Shown one piece after another: positions 15,149 to 22,896 of a stretch of DNA of 64,000 bases; the stretch's first letter is position 1; every line of letters begins with the position of its first letter. The stretch covers positions 1-64,000 of the forward strand of contig NZ_ATVA01000013.1 in NCBI RefSeq assembly GCF_000420485.1, written 5' to 3'. Made by a program: the position numbers and the translations under genes. Source of the stretch: Paucidesulfovibrio longus DSM 6739 (lineage in GTDB: Bacteria > Desulfobacterota > Desulfovibrionia > Desulfovibrionales > Desulfovibrionaceae). Below the pieces are notes generated by a model that did no database searches, was not told where the DNA came from, and saw nothing but the letters and a program-made list of their open reading frames with translations.

Positions 15149-16312
15149 CTAGCCAGCGAGCCTTGCTTTGTAGTCTGCGATGGCGGATCGCCTGCTGATT
15201 CCAGTCATGATGAGCTGCTTGCGGATGGCGAGATCGTCCCAGGCGGGCTGTATGCCGATTTCCCGCCCGGCCTTGTCCGCATCCTGCTGCTCCGGCAGCT
15301 TCGTTTTTTCTCCCATGTGGCAATCGTCGCCCATGAGCACGAGAATGGGTTTGCGGGATGCGCCCCGCCTGGCGTTCTTGTCGTTGACCACGGAGATGAG
15401 GAATTCCGTATAGCGCTGCGATTGGGGATTCCAGACCTCGTACCCGTCCACGTCGTAATCGGCCAGGAGGATGGGCCAGAACTGCTCGGGGTGCGGGATG
15501 ACGATTCCCCCGCCCAGACCGCGCGCCTCCTCGATGATCTCCGTGGCGCGATAGAAGAACTTCAGGGAAAATCCTTGCTTGACCAGTTGCTTCACCGCTT
15601 TGAGAAAGGCCTGGATCCTGTTCACCGGGGCTTCGCCCAGCTCCGGGCGCATCGAGTCGAAGTAGTTGCGGAGCATCTTGTTTTTGATGGAAATCCGCGG
15701 CAGGTCGGGCCATTGCTCGTCCAGCAACTTCGCAATCTTGCGGACATGGGCCTGAACGAACTCCACGAGATCGGTTTCCGCTCCGGTGGCGCGCATGGCT
15801 GCGCCGATGCGATCCCGGTCCGGACCGATGATCGTATCCATGAACTCGAACAGCTGAGAGGATCGATATTTGTAGGTGTGCGCAAGCATGGAGCGCAGCA
15901 CCGGGGCATCCTGCACGCGGTCCGCCTCGAAATGCAGAAGAAGCTGCACCTTCTGGTTGAATCCGCTGGCGTAGCAGTCCACTTCCACCCCTGCATATCC
16001 CCCGAAGCTCATCAGCTCGTTGTGCTGGGTTGGAATCAAGAGCTCCTCGGATTTGTTCGGGAACATCTTGTCGATGCGTTTGCGGATCAAATCCAGGGGC
16101 ACGAATTCGGGGTGCCAATGCACGCCGAGCACGGCCTCCTGGCGAGGCTGCTGCGCCGGCTCAAGAACCTGCTCCACCTGCCAGGGAGCCATTTCCACGG
16201 AGACCACCTGGGAGAATCTGACGCGGTCAGCATCCGTTATTTCCGGATCAACGGCTTCCATATCGAATTCCGGACAATCGCGAGATCCCGGTTTCACGAG
16301 CTTCATGAACAT
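15149..16312 (-). CDS. PHP-like putative metallohydrolase of the GAK operon
   Basis: A 387-residue protein starting at ATG 16312 behind GGAG. I recognise no named family, but the order of metal-ligand-like motifs resembles the PHP phosphoesterase fold: HWH (65-67), GVEVDCY (Glu110), LGGGIVIPHPEQF (His274), GYEVWNP (about 290-296) and LVLMGDDCHMG (Asp329/330, His332), like the GSDSH end of PHP enzymes. An inserted helical region (about 130-250) separates the N- and C-terminal motif groups. A hydrolase acting on a phosphorylated product would complement the kinases in the operon. It lies 10 bases downstream of the XXXCH gene and 24 bases before amphi-Trp. Assignment to PHP is by motif order only. 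Confidence 0.7.
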   Translation of the reverse strand: MFMKLVKPGSRDCPEFDMEAVDPEITDADRVRFSQVVSVEMAPWQVEQVLEPAQQPRQEAVLGVHWHPEFVPLDLIRKRIDKMFPNKSEELLIPTQHNELMSFGGYAGVEVDCYASGFNQKVQLLLHFEADRVQDAPVLRSMLAHTYKYRSSQLFEFMDTIIGPDRDRIGAAMRATGAETDLVEFVQAHVRKIAKLLDEQWPDLPRISIKNKMLRNYFDSMRPELGEAPVNRIQAFLKAVKQLVKQGFSLKFFYRATEIIEEARGLGGGIVIPHPEQFWPILLADYDVDGYEVWNPQSQRYTEFLISVVNDKNARRGASRKPILVLMGDDCHMGEKTKLPEQQDADKAGREIGIQPAWDDLAIRKQLIMTGISRRSAIADYKARLAG

Positions 16313-16322
16313 CGACTCCGAT

Positions 16323-16856
16323 TCATTTGAAACGATTGTGGCAATGGCTCTTGATTCGATCGAGTTCGTTGCAGGCCGTCTGCGTCGCGGCGAGATCACC
16401 GGATTCGTACGCGTCCGCAAAGGATTGCGTCGCCGCCGCATACTCTTCGTAGTGGGCGTCGCCGAAGCCGGGAAAACCGATCATCAGTTCGGAGTCCCGG
16501 ACAAAGGACCGGACCGCCTCGTCCGGAGGCATGACGCCTTCGCCAAGCGATGTGAAAATCAGCTTGAAGCTGTTTTTCATTCTCTTTTTAAGGGATTTGT
16601 ATTTCAAAGGTTCTTCCGCATCACCAGTCTCGGAGACGGCGCATTCCTCGCTCTTGCACTTGATCTTGATCTTGAAGAGCAGCCTGCCGAATTCCTTTTT
16701 CACGGAAATCCCTATCTTGCTGAAATCCTCGACTCCCTGAAGAGCCTCCAGACCGGATTCCACCGCTCCCTTCTCCATCACATCGGCGAGTCGCCGGAAC
16801 ATGTCCGGGAGCTTGTCCGCGGAGAGATACGATTCCATCTTGATGCTGTTGCCCAT
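16323..16856 (-). CDS. GAK system XXXCH protein
   Basis: A 177-residue protein and first gene of the operon (start ATG 16856, GAGG five bases upstream). The family (TIGR04358 type) is named for its C-terminal Cys-His; here the end reads RIKSHCHNRFK. The N-terminal third resembles an amphi-Trp domain (LPDMFRRLADVMEKGAVE, then FSKIGISVKKEFGRLLFKIKIKCK), suggesting a shared origin, but it lacks the Trp. A helical C-terminal half follows, with a Cys-x-x-x-x repeat pattern. The Cys-His end could bind metal or haem, or be a modification site. None of this is tested. Confidence 0.85.
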   Translation of the reverse strand: MGNSIKMESYLSADKLPDMFRRLADVMEKGAVESGLEALQGVEDFSKIGISVKKEFGRLLFKIKIKCKSEECAVSETGDAEEPLKYKSLKKRMKNSFKLIFTSLGEGVMPPDEAVRSFVRDSELMIGFPGFGDAHYEEYAAATQSFADAYESGDLAATQTACNELDRIKSHCHNRFK

Positions 16857-16963
16857 GCCTGCCTCAGTTGCCGTGACAAAGTGTGAGACGGGACCAACGC
16901 ATTCGCGCCCGTCCGGTCCGGATTCATGGCAGGGAAAGTAGCAACAAACGGACTCGGCAGAGT

Positions 16964-16977
16964 GTCACGGAAGTGAC
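16964..16977. promoter_or_regulatory. Inverted repeat in the leader of the GAK operon
   Basis: GTCAC-GGAA-GTGAC is a perfect 5-bp inverted repeat about 110 bases before the XXXCH start codon, in the 166-base gap after buk. A related half-site (GTGACAAAGTGTGA) occurs at about 16872-16885. No terminator is visible between buk and this gene, so the operon could be transcribed from its own promoter, from the upstream ilvN-ptb-buk promoter, or both. An operator role is a guess from symmetry and position. Confidence 0.3.
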
Positions 16978-17022
16978 CACTGCGTTACAAGCCGATGAAG
17001 GAAGAGAAGAAAAGCGGAATAA

Positions 17023-18111
17023 TCAGGAAGAATACGCGAGCGGAACGAGTTCTCCCCGCAGCACCCGCCAGGCTCCGTCGGCCATGACGCGCATTTCGTC
17101 CGTCTCCAGGGCGAAACATGGCCCCAAATGGGCAAGCCTGCCGGATACGGCTTCCACGAGCCGTACGCTGCGCGAAAGTCCACCCGTGAGCACCACGGCG
17201 TCGACGCGCGCGCCGGGTTCATAAAGAAGCGCCGGAGCGAGCGATGAAATCTGCTTGGAAATGTTGTAAGCCAGGGCGTCGAAAACAAGCGCCGCGCGCT
17301 CGTCGCCATTGTCGGCCATCTTCTGGACCTGGCGAAGATCGTTTGTTCCGAGGTGGGCGAAAAGCCCTCCCCGCGTCAAGGCGAGACGCTGCAACTCCTG
17401 GACGCTGTGCTTCTCCCGCAGGACAAGCCCCAGCGCCGTTATCAACGGCAGACTGCCGACCCGCTCCGGACTGAACGGCCCTTCGCCGTCCAGGGCGTTG
17501 ATGACGTCCACCACTCTGCCCTGGTCGTGCGCGCCGATGGAGATGCCACCGCCCATGTGGGCCACGAGGAATCTTCCCTGTTCATACGAAATGCCCATTT
17601 GCCCGGCCACGCGCCGCGCCGCGCCGCGCTGGCTGAGCGCATGAAAAACGCTCCGCCGCTGCACGTCCGGCAATCCCGTCAGTCTCGCCAGATCGCGCAT
17701 TTCGTCAGTTACCACAGGATCGACGACCAAGGCCGAGGCATTGTCCCGCGCGGCGTATTCGACGGCAAGCAGGGCGCCGAGGTTGCTGGCGTGCTCGCCG
17801 TACCGGGCCGAACGCAGATCATCGAGCATGGCCTCGTTCACGGCGTAAACTCCGCCGGGGATCGGCTTCAACAGTCCGCCCCGTCCGACCACGGCGTCAA
17901 GCCGCGGCACCACGCCGTCCGGAAAGCCCTTGCGCAGGGCGGCGCGCACGGTATCTCTGCGCATGGCAAGCTGCCCCAGCACGGTCGGATGCGCCTCGAC
18001 GTCCTCCTTGGAATGCCGGACCTCCACCTCAAGAACGCTTTCCTCGTTGCGAAAAAGGGCCACCTTGGTGGAAGTGGAGCCGGGATTGACCGTCAGGACA
18101 TGATGGATCAC
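17023..18111 (-). CDS. buk: Butyrate kinase (acetate/butyrate kinase family)
   Basis: A 362-residue member of the acetokinase family. It has the N-terminal phosphate-binding VNPGSTSTKVALF, the VVGRGGLL segment, HMGGGISIGAHDQGRVVDVINALDGEGPFSPERVG, and the C-terminal VVLTGGLSRS. The length and GEGPFSPER block match butyrate kinase rather than acetate kinase. It converts acyl-phosphate plus ADP to the acid plus ATP. It overlaps ptb by four bases, the classical ptb-buk arrangement. Branched-chain acids (isobutyrate, isovalerate) are equally likely substrates given the ilvN neighbour. Confidence 0.93.
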   Translation of the reverse strand: MIHHVLTVNPGSTSTKVALFRNEESVLEVEVRHSKEDVEAHPTVLGQLAMRRDTVRAALRKGFPDGVVPRLDAVVGRGGLLKPIPGGVYAVNEAMLDDLRSARYGEHASNLGALLAVEYAARDNASALVVDPVVTDEMRDLARLTGLPDVQRRSVFHALSQRGAARRVAGQMGISYEQGRFLVAHMGGGISIGAHDQGRVVDVINALDGEGPFSPERVGSLPLITALGLVLREKHSVQELQRLALTRGGLFAHLGTNDLRQVQKMADNGDERAALVFDALAYNISKQISSLAPALLYEPGARVDAVVLTGGLSRSVRLVEAVSGRLAHLGPCFALETDEMRVMADGAWRVLRGELVPLAYSS

Positions 18112-19049
18112 TGCTTATCTCCGACATCGGCGCTGGAATCCGCGGCGAGAAAGGCGGCCAGGGCAATGGAATGGAATTTGGATTCGGCGGAATCGCTTCT
18201 GGATGGGACGACCACGGGAACGCGGCTGCCCACGACAACGCTGGCCAGCGTCGATCCGTGCAGGATGCCCAGCGCCTTGTAGAGCATGTTGCCGCTTTCG
18301 ATGTCCGGGGTGCAGAGGATGTCGGCATGACCGGCAACAGGATGATTCACCCCTTTCGTGACCGCGGCCTGAGGTGAAATAGCCAGATCCAGCGCCAGGG
18401 GACCGTGGACGAGACATCGGCCGAACTGGCCCTGAGCCGCCATCTTGCTGATCACGTCCGCGTCGAGCGTTGCAGGCATTGCAGGATAATTGACTTTTTC
18501 CGTAGCCGCGAGCATGGCGGCACGCGGACAGTCCATGCCCAGACGGCGGGCCACGTTCAGCGCGTTGCGCAGGATGTCGGCTTTGCGTTGCAGATTGGGA
18601 CGAATGTTCACGCCCGCGTCCGTGAGCAGCATCAGGCGCCCCCCGGTCGGAGCATCGAACACCGTGACATGGCTGAGGATGCCGCTGACGGGCGGCACGC
18701 CGGTCTCCTTGTTCAGCACGGCCTTGAGCACGACCGCAGTGCTGATGAGTCCCTTCATGATGATGGAGACAGCGCCTTCGCGGTACATGCGCACCGCCCT
18801 GTTCACCGCGGCGGCTGCATCCGGCTCGTGAACCGACTCAAACCCGGAAATGTCCAGTCCATGTTCGTCCGCCACCTGCGCGGCACGCTGCATGTCTCCT
18901 ATGAGCACAGGGTCGGCGAGTCCCTGCGAGTGGGCCTCGATTCCGCCGCGAAGTATGAATTCATCGGCGCAGGGAGCTATGGCCACGCGGGGACGCCGTC
19001 CGCTGCGCAGTACCGCCTCCACTAATTCCGCAAGAGAGGTTAGGGGCAT
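18108..19049 (-). CDS. ptb: Phosphate butyryltransferase (phosphate acyltransferase family)
   Basis: A 313-residue phosphotransacylase-type protein. It shows RPRVAIAPCADEF, IIMKGLISTAVVLKAVLN, the family block PTGGRLMLLTDAGVNIRPNL split across about 143-162, and SGNMLYKALGILHGSTLA near the end. It swaps CoA for phosphate on butyryl-type CoA esters; buk then makes ATP. It overlaps buk and follows ilvN by 12 bases. The three-gene set suggests fermentation or ATP recovery from branched-chain 2-oxo acids, or the reverse, acid activation. Confidence 0.93.
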   Translation of the reverse strand: MPLTSLAELVEAVLRSGRRPRVAIAPCADEFILRGGIEAHSQGLADPVLIGDMQRAAQVADEHGLDISGFESVHEPDAAAAVNRAVRMYREGAVSIIMKGLISTAVVLKAVLNKETGVPPVSGILSHVTVFDAPTGGRLMLLTDAGVNIRPNLQRKADILRNALNVARRLGMDCPRAAMLAATEKVNYPAMPATLDADVISKMAAQGQFGRCLVHGPLALDLAISPQAAVTKGVNHPVAGHADILCTPDIESGNMLYKALGILHGSTLASVVVGSRVPVVVPSRSDSAESKFHSIALAAFLAADSSADVGDKQ

Positions 19050-19061
19050 CTCTCCTGCCGC

Positions 19062-19541
19062 CTACTCGTCGCCGCGTTTGAGCGCGATGGTTCCGGTTCG
19101 GCACATGCTCAATATTCCGTAAGGCTTGAGCATCTTGATCAAACCATCCACGCGGGCTTCGTCCCCGGTCAGCTCGACCGTGATGCTGCTCTGGCCCATG
19201 CCGACCACGTCGGCCCGGAAAACTTCGAAGACCTGCATGATCTGCGCGGTGTCTTCCGGCTTGAGGCCGACCTTGATCAAGGCGAGTTCGCGGTCCACGA
19301 ACTCTTTGCGCGACAGGTCGTCCACCTGGATCACGAAATCAAGGGCTGCCATTTGTTCGGTGATGTCGCTGACCTGCGCATCGCCTGCTTCCAGCCGGAT
19401 GACCATGCGTGAAATATCCGGATTTTCGGTCTCGCCGCAGGCAATGGATTTGATGTTCAGCTTTGCCTCGCCGAAATGGCGGGCCATGGCTGCGAGTACG
19501 CCGGGCTCGTTGCGCACCAGTGCGGAAATGGTATGTTTCAA
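19062..19541 (-). CDS. ilvN: Acetolactate synthase small subunit-like ACT protein
   Basis: A 159-residue protein that starts at TTG 19541 (GGAGG four bases upstream), giving (M)KHTISALVRNEPGVLAAMARHF. An ACT domain covers residues 1-75 and the IlvH-like C-terminal domain follows (KPEDTAQIMQVFEVFRADVVGMGQSSITVELTG). It is the regulatory subunit that gives valine feedback to the catalytic IlvB. No ilvB is next to it, which is unusual; the partner must be elsewhere, or this protein now works with another enzyme. It is the first gene of ilvN-ptb-buk. Confidence 0.88.
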   Translation of the reverse strand: MKHTISALVRNEPGVLAAMARHFGEAKLNIKSIACGETENPDISRMVIRLEAGDAQVSDITEQMAALDFVIQVDDLSRKEFVDRELALIKVGLKPEDTAQIMQVFEVFRADVVGMGQSSITVELTGDEARVDGLIKMLKPYGILSMCRTGTIALKRGDE

Positions 19542-19731
19542 GATTCCTCCCGTGGATTGCGTTCCAGCATCAATATATCCGAGGCGGCCGCTTCGCTCAA
19601 GGCGGACGACACCGAGACGCGACAACGGCGCAACCTTGCGAAAAATGCGAACGAACGCTTCCGCAGCGGATATTCGGGCCTGTTGACCCGTTCCTTGTTG
19701 ACGGCTATCCCAGAAAAAAAAGGATCTTTCA

Positions 19732-20283
19732 ATGTTTGGGAATCTCTTGAAGAAAATCACCACGCCTCCGCCCTTTCAGGTCGGCAAGCGCAATCTCGAG
19801 CGGGCCTGGCGGGCGAGCATGAACAACGACATGAAAATGGCCCGCCAATACAACGCCAAGGCGGCCCAGGCATTTCGGGAAATGCTCGAGGCCGATCTCG
19901 CCAAGGGGAAGCGCACGTTCCCGCCGCGCCTCGCAGCGGCAGGCATCGCCATCCTCCGCGACGGCGACCCGGAAACCGCCTCGCGACTGCTGGCGCAGGC
20001 CCTTGAGCGCCAGGAGACTCTTTTTCAGGCGTATTCCTGGGCCGGGCTCGCTTTCGGCCAACTCGGCGATGCGGAAAACGCCTTGCGCTACTGGAATCTG
20101 TTCCAGGGGGTGCAGGCCGGGCAGGCCGTGCTGAACAAAATCATCATGGAGCAGAAGATCGGTCTTGAAAACGGGCAAATCGAACTCAAAAGCGCTTGCG
20201 CCGAGGTGGAGCAGGGACTTCTCAAGCAGGACAAGGCCGATTTCCGTGAAGGGAAAAGCTTCTGGCTCCTGGAGCGTCTCTAA
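19732..20283 (+). CDS. TPR-like protein of unknown function
   Basis: A 183-residue soluble protein with AAGGAT seven bases before ATG 19732. It is almost all alpha-helical and contains TPR-type repeats: RAWRASMNNDMKMARQYNAKAAQAFREML, PETASRLLAQALERQETLFQAYSWAGLAFGQLGDAENALRYWNLF, and a charged helical end. TPR proteins are usually scaffolds. It is divergent from ilvN and followed by a bidirectional terminator, so it is probably a single-gene unit. No partner is evident. Confidence 0.75.
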   Translation: MFGNLLKKITTPPPFQVGKRNLERAWRASMNNDMKMARQYNAKAAQAFREMLEADLAKGKRTFPPRLAAAGIAILRDGDPETASRLLAQALERQETLFQAYSWAGLAFGQLGDAENALRYWNLFQGVQAGQAVLNKIIMEQKIGLENGQIELKSACAEVEQGLLKQDKADFREGKSFWLLERL

Positions 20284-20288
20284 AAAAG

Positions 20289-20312
20289 TTAAGGCCCCGC
20301 AAGGGGGCTTTC
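20289..20312. terminator. Bidirectional terminator
   Basis: A short GC-rich hairpin (20291-20298 with 20303-20310, one bulge) is flanked by A-rich sequence on the left (TAAAAAAGTT) and TT on the right. It serves the plus-strand TPR gene and the minus-strand AhpD-like gene ending at 20317; the T run is better for the minus strand. Confidence 0.65.
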
Positions 20313-20316
20313 TCAG

Positions 20317-20646
20317 CTAATCGTAGAGCTTGTCGATCTCTTCGTAGACATATTTCATGTGCATCATCTTGGGAGAACCACCCATGGCCACGGCCAGGAG
20401 CGCCGCGTCGATGATTTCATCCTTGGTCGCACCGTTGCTCGCGGCGTTCTGAACATGCAGGGAGATGCACATGTCGCACTGCGAAAGGATGGAACAGGCG
20501 ATCAGGATCAGGCTCTGATTCTTGCTGTCGATGGAGCTGCCTTTCTTGATGGTGGCAGTGAAATCCTGGTACGCCTTGAAAACATTGCGACGGTTCTTGT
20601 TCATCAACCGAAACAGTTCTGTCGCTTTTTCCGCAGGTTCCTGCAT
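20317..20646 (-). CDS. Carboxymuconolactone decarboxylase / AhpD-like protein
   Basis: A 109-residue single-domain protein. The redox motif is SQCDMCISLHVQNA, i.e. C-x2-C with the following His, as in AhpD-family alkylhydroperoxidases. KNQSLILIACSILSQ and the C-terminal DEIIDAALLAVAMGGSPKMMH also fit the family. ATG 20646 is chosen because GAGGG lies eight bases upstream and earlier residues are not family-like. Members reduce peroxides or act as oxidative-stress helpers; many have no known substrate. Confidence 0.88.
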   Translation of the reverse strand: MQEPAEKATELFRLMNKNRRNVFKAYQDFTATIKKGSSIDSKNQSLILIACSILSQCDMCISLHVQNAASNGATKDEIIDAALLAVAMGGSPKMMHMKYVYEEIDKLYD

Positions 20647-20710
20647 GTCTGTGCCCTCACGTTGAATAGGTTTCAAGATGTATCGATGCGATACGCCTTC
20701 GGCATCGGGG

Positions 20711-22234
20711 TCAGCGCTTGAAGCGGGTGCCGTAGAGCACGGCTTCCCGCGTCCAGAACTGGCGCAACCCCTTTCCATCAAACAAGCCCTCGGCATAAGA
20801 CAAATCTTTCGTATCCATGCCGGGAAGATATACGTCGACCCGAAGCAGCGTTCCCTGTCTCCACTCTTCCTTCCAAAGCGTGGAGCAGAAATCGCTCAAG
20901 GCGGCGGATTCCGGGACAACGTTCACGTCGAGATATATTCTCAAAATATCGAGAGGATACCGACCCTCTCTGCCTTCCTGGCGCTCCATGACCGCATACC
21001 GGAAACCGTGCCGCGTCTGATCGGCGACCGGCACCGGCCCCTTGAACGGCTCCGGAGCCTTGGCCGGATCGACGACCACACGTTCCGGACTGTCGCCATT
21101 CTTTTCGATTTTCAAGGGCTTCAGCTGAGGCGGGGTCGAGGCCCCACCCTGCTCGGACGAACCCTCAGCTTGAGCGGACCGCGGGCTGATTTCCTCCTGG
21201 AATTCCACGGGGGGTTCGTCGCTGACCTTGCCGCGCACCTGATACAGCGGGGCGTCCTCTCCCTCGGCGTCCGGAGCGCCGGCGCGGTCCTGCATATCCG
21301 GCGGAAGCGGCTGACGCCGCATCGTAGGCAGGTCGGGGAGCGCTCCGAGGTCGTCCTCGATAAGCGCCGCGTAGACATACCCCAGGGCGTGCTTCTCATC
21401 CCGTCGGGTTTCGCCGACATTGAACGCCGCAAACCAGCCCTTGCGCAAGAAATCAACGCGTACGGCTTGTCCGGGTTCCAGCGTCTTCACCAGCTTGGAT
21501 GCCGCAGTGCGCTCGGCGCGCAGATTCACACGCCTGGAGACCTTGACCAGCCGCCCCCAATGCGACGAAGAGGATTGTCCGGCGGAGGCGCTCTGAGCGG
21601 TAGCCGATGGGGCCGGATCAGGAGCCGTGCCCTGTGGTTCAGGCGAATCCGTGGCAACGGCAACACTCTTTGGTGGGGCCGCATTCTCGGATTCCGCTGA
21701 TTGCCGACCGAGAACGCCTTCGATCTGTTCCGCAGTGGCGGGATAGAGATATCTGTCGTTGGAAAAGCCGATGGCGTTCTTCAGGGAGCGGACCTTTTCG
21801 TCCGGTGCGAAGATAGCCACCCAGCCGTCTTTTTCAAAATCGACCTTGACCACATCGTCCGGTCCCAGCGTTCTGACGTGCTCGGAACCCGCGTCCCGCT
21901 TGCTGCGGACGTTGAGCATTCCGCGCGGGGAACGCAGCTCGCCCCACTCGCCCACAGGCACGAGATATCCGGCATTGACGAAACCCAGGGCCTTGGCCAC
22001 GTTCCGATCTTTATCGCCGGGCCGGAAAACAGCGTACCAGCCTTCTTCCAGGAAATCGGCTCGCACCTCTTCGCCGGGCATGATGGTGGTCACCCGGGGG
22101 GAGGAAAGCGTTCTCTGCTGTCGAACGTTCAATGGCGTCTTCGGGGTCATCAATCTGCCCCAATCCGCGGCGGACGCGCTCGCGCCGAGAAGCGACACAA
22201 GCAGAACAATGAAAAATACGATCCTCTTGAACAT
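20711..22234 (-). CDS. Exported protein with three SH3-like repeats
   Basis: A 507-residue protein with a signal peptide (IVFFIVLLVSLLGASASA). Three bacterial SH3-type repeats are visible: MTPKTPLNVRQQRTLSS (about 29-95), SPRGMLNVRSKRDAGS (about 98-170) and VKVSRRVNLRAERTAAS (about 230-295). Each carries LNVR/VNLR and a GWYAVF/GWVAIF/GWFAAF segment. Pro/Ser/Ala linkers separate them. A distinct C-terminal domain (about 410-507: YPLDILRIYLDVNVVPES, LLRVDVYLPGMDTKDLSYAEG) is of unknown function. Bacterial SH3 domains often bind peptidoglycan. The gene ends the ftsH-to-skp string, 8 bases after the skp-like gene. Confidence 0.85.
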   Translation of the reverse strand: MFKRIVFFIVLLVSLLGASASAADWGRLMTPKTPLNVRQQRTLSSPRVTTIMPGEEVRADFLEEGWYAVFRPGDKDRNVAKALGFVNAGYLVPVGEWGELRSPRGMLNVRSKRDAGSEHVRTLGPDDVVKVDFEKDGWVAIFAPDEKVRSLKNAIGFSNDRYLYPATAEQIEGVLGRQSAESENAAPPKSVAVATDSPEPQGTAPDPAPSATAQSASAGQSSSSHWGRLVKVSRRVNLRAERTAASKLVKTLEPGQAVRVDFLRKGWFAAFNVGETRRDEKHALGYVYAALIEDDLGALPDLPTMRRQPLPPDMQDRAGAPDAEGEDAPLYQVRGKVSDEPPVEFQEEISPRSAQAEGSSEQGGASTPPQLKPLKIEKNGDSPERVVVDPAKAPEPFKGPVPVADQTRHGFRYAVMERQEGREGRYPLDILRIYLDVNVVPESAALSDFCSTLWKEEWRQGTLLRVDVYLPGMDTKDLSYAEGLFDGKGLRQFWTREAVLYGTRFKR

Positions 22235-22242
22235 AATATGAA

Positions 22243-22785
22243 CTAGTACCGTTTGTTGAGATCCTGGATGACCAGGTCGGTCAGATCGGCGGAATCATCA
22301 ATGTAGCCGATGATGTCCGGATCCGTGATGACCAGGGAAAAGCCCTTCTGCCGGGCGATGTCCTTCAGGCTGCCGTCGGCGCGCTTCATGATGAACTGGA
22401 TCAGCCGGGCTTCCTCGATCTGGATGTCCTCGTTGCTTTTCTGGATCAGTCTGTCGTGCTGTTCATAAAGGATTTGCAGCTTGCTTTCCAGAGTGCGCTG
22501 CTCGGATTCGGAAAGGGTCGTATCGGCAAGACGCGCCTTCAGTTCGTTGATATCCTTCGCACTCTCTCGAATCTGGCGATCCTTTTCCTTGCCGAGCTTG
22601 GCAAGATCCTGCTGTGCGGTTTTACCGATCTCGGATTCGTCGATGAGACGTTGCGGGTTCACGAACCCCACTTTCTGCTCGGCAAGCGCCGCGGTCGGCC
22701 CGGCAAGCACGAGCAGCAGCGTCAGCCACAAGGCGGCCAGGACGAACGGGAACGAACCGCAGCGCGAACACGGATTGCGCTTCAT
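22243..22785 (-). CDS. OmpH/Skp-family periplasmic chaperone
   Basis: A 180-residue protein. ATG 22785 (MKRNPCSRCG) has GAGGG six bases upstream. A signal peptide runs to ALAEQK, followed by KVGFVNPQRLIDESEIGK, the Skp opening. The middle is a long charged helical hairpin (KEKDRQIRESAKDINELKAR...), and the end is the Skp beta segment with GFSLVITDPDIIGY. Skp proteins hold unfolded outer-membrane proteins in the periplasm. It lies just upstream of the SH3-repeat envelope protein, which fits a role in envelope assembly. Confidence 0.85.
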   Translation of the reverse strand: MKRNPCSRCGSFPFVLAALWLTLLLVLAGPTAALAEQKVGFVNPQRLIDESEIGKTAQQDLAKLGKEKDRQIRESAKDINELKARLADTTLSESEQRTLESKLQILYEQHDRLIQKSNEDIQIEEARLIQFIMKRADGSLKDIARQKGFSLVITDPDIIGYIDDSADLTDLVIQDLNKRY

Positions 22786-22896
22786 GGACACCCTCTGTTT
22801 ACCATTTGTTTTTATTGCATTAAAATTCACTCATAGAGTGTATCCACATTTCAGTCGGCTGTCGAGGCGAGCAGGCCGAGACCTGTTCAACCGATT

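Noticed and set aside
14525-16330. A 601-residue plus-strand frame opposite the GAK genes.
   Set aside because: It is antisense to amphi-Trp, PHP-like and PhoU genes and has the His/Val-rich look of a shadow.
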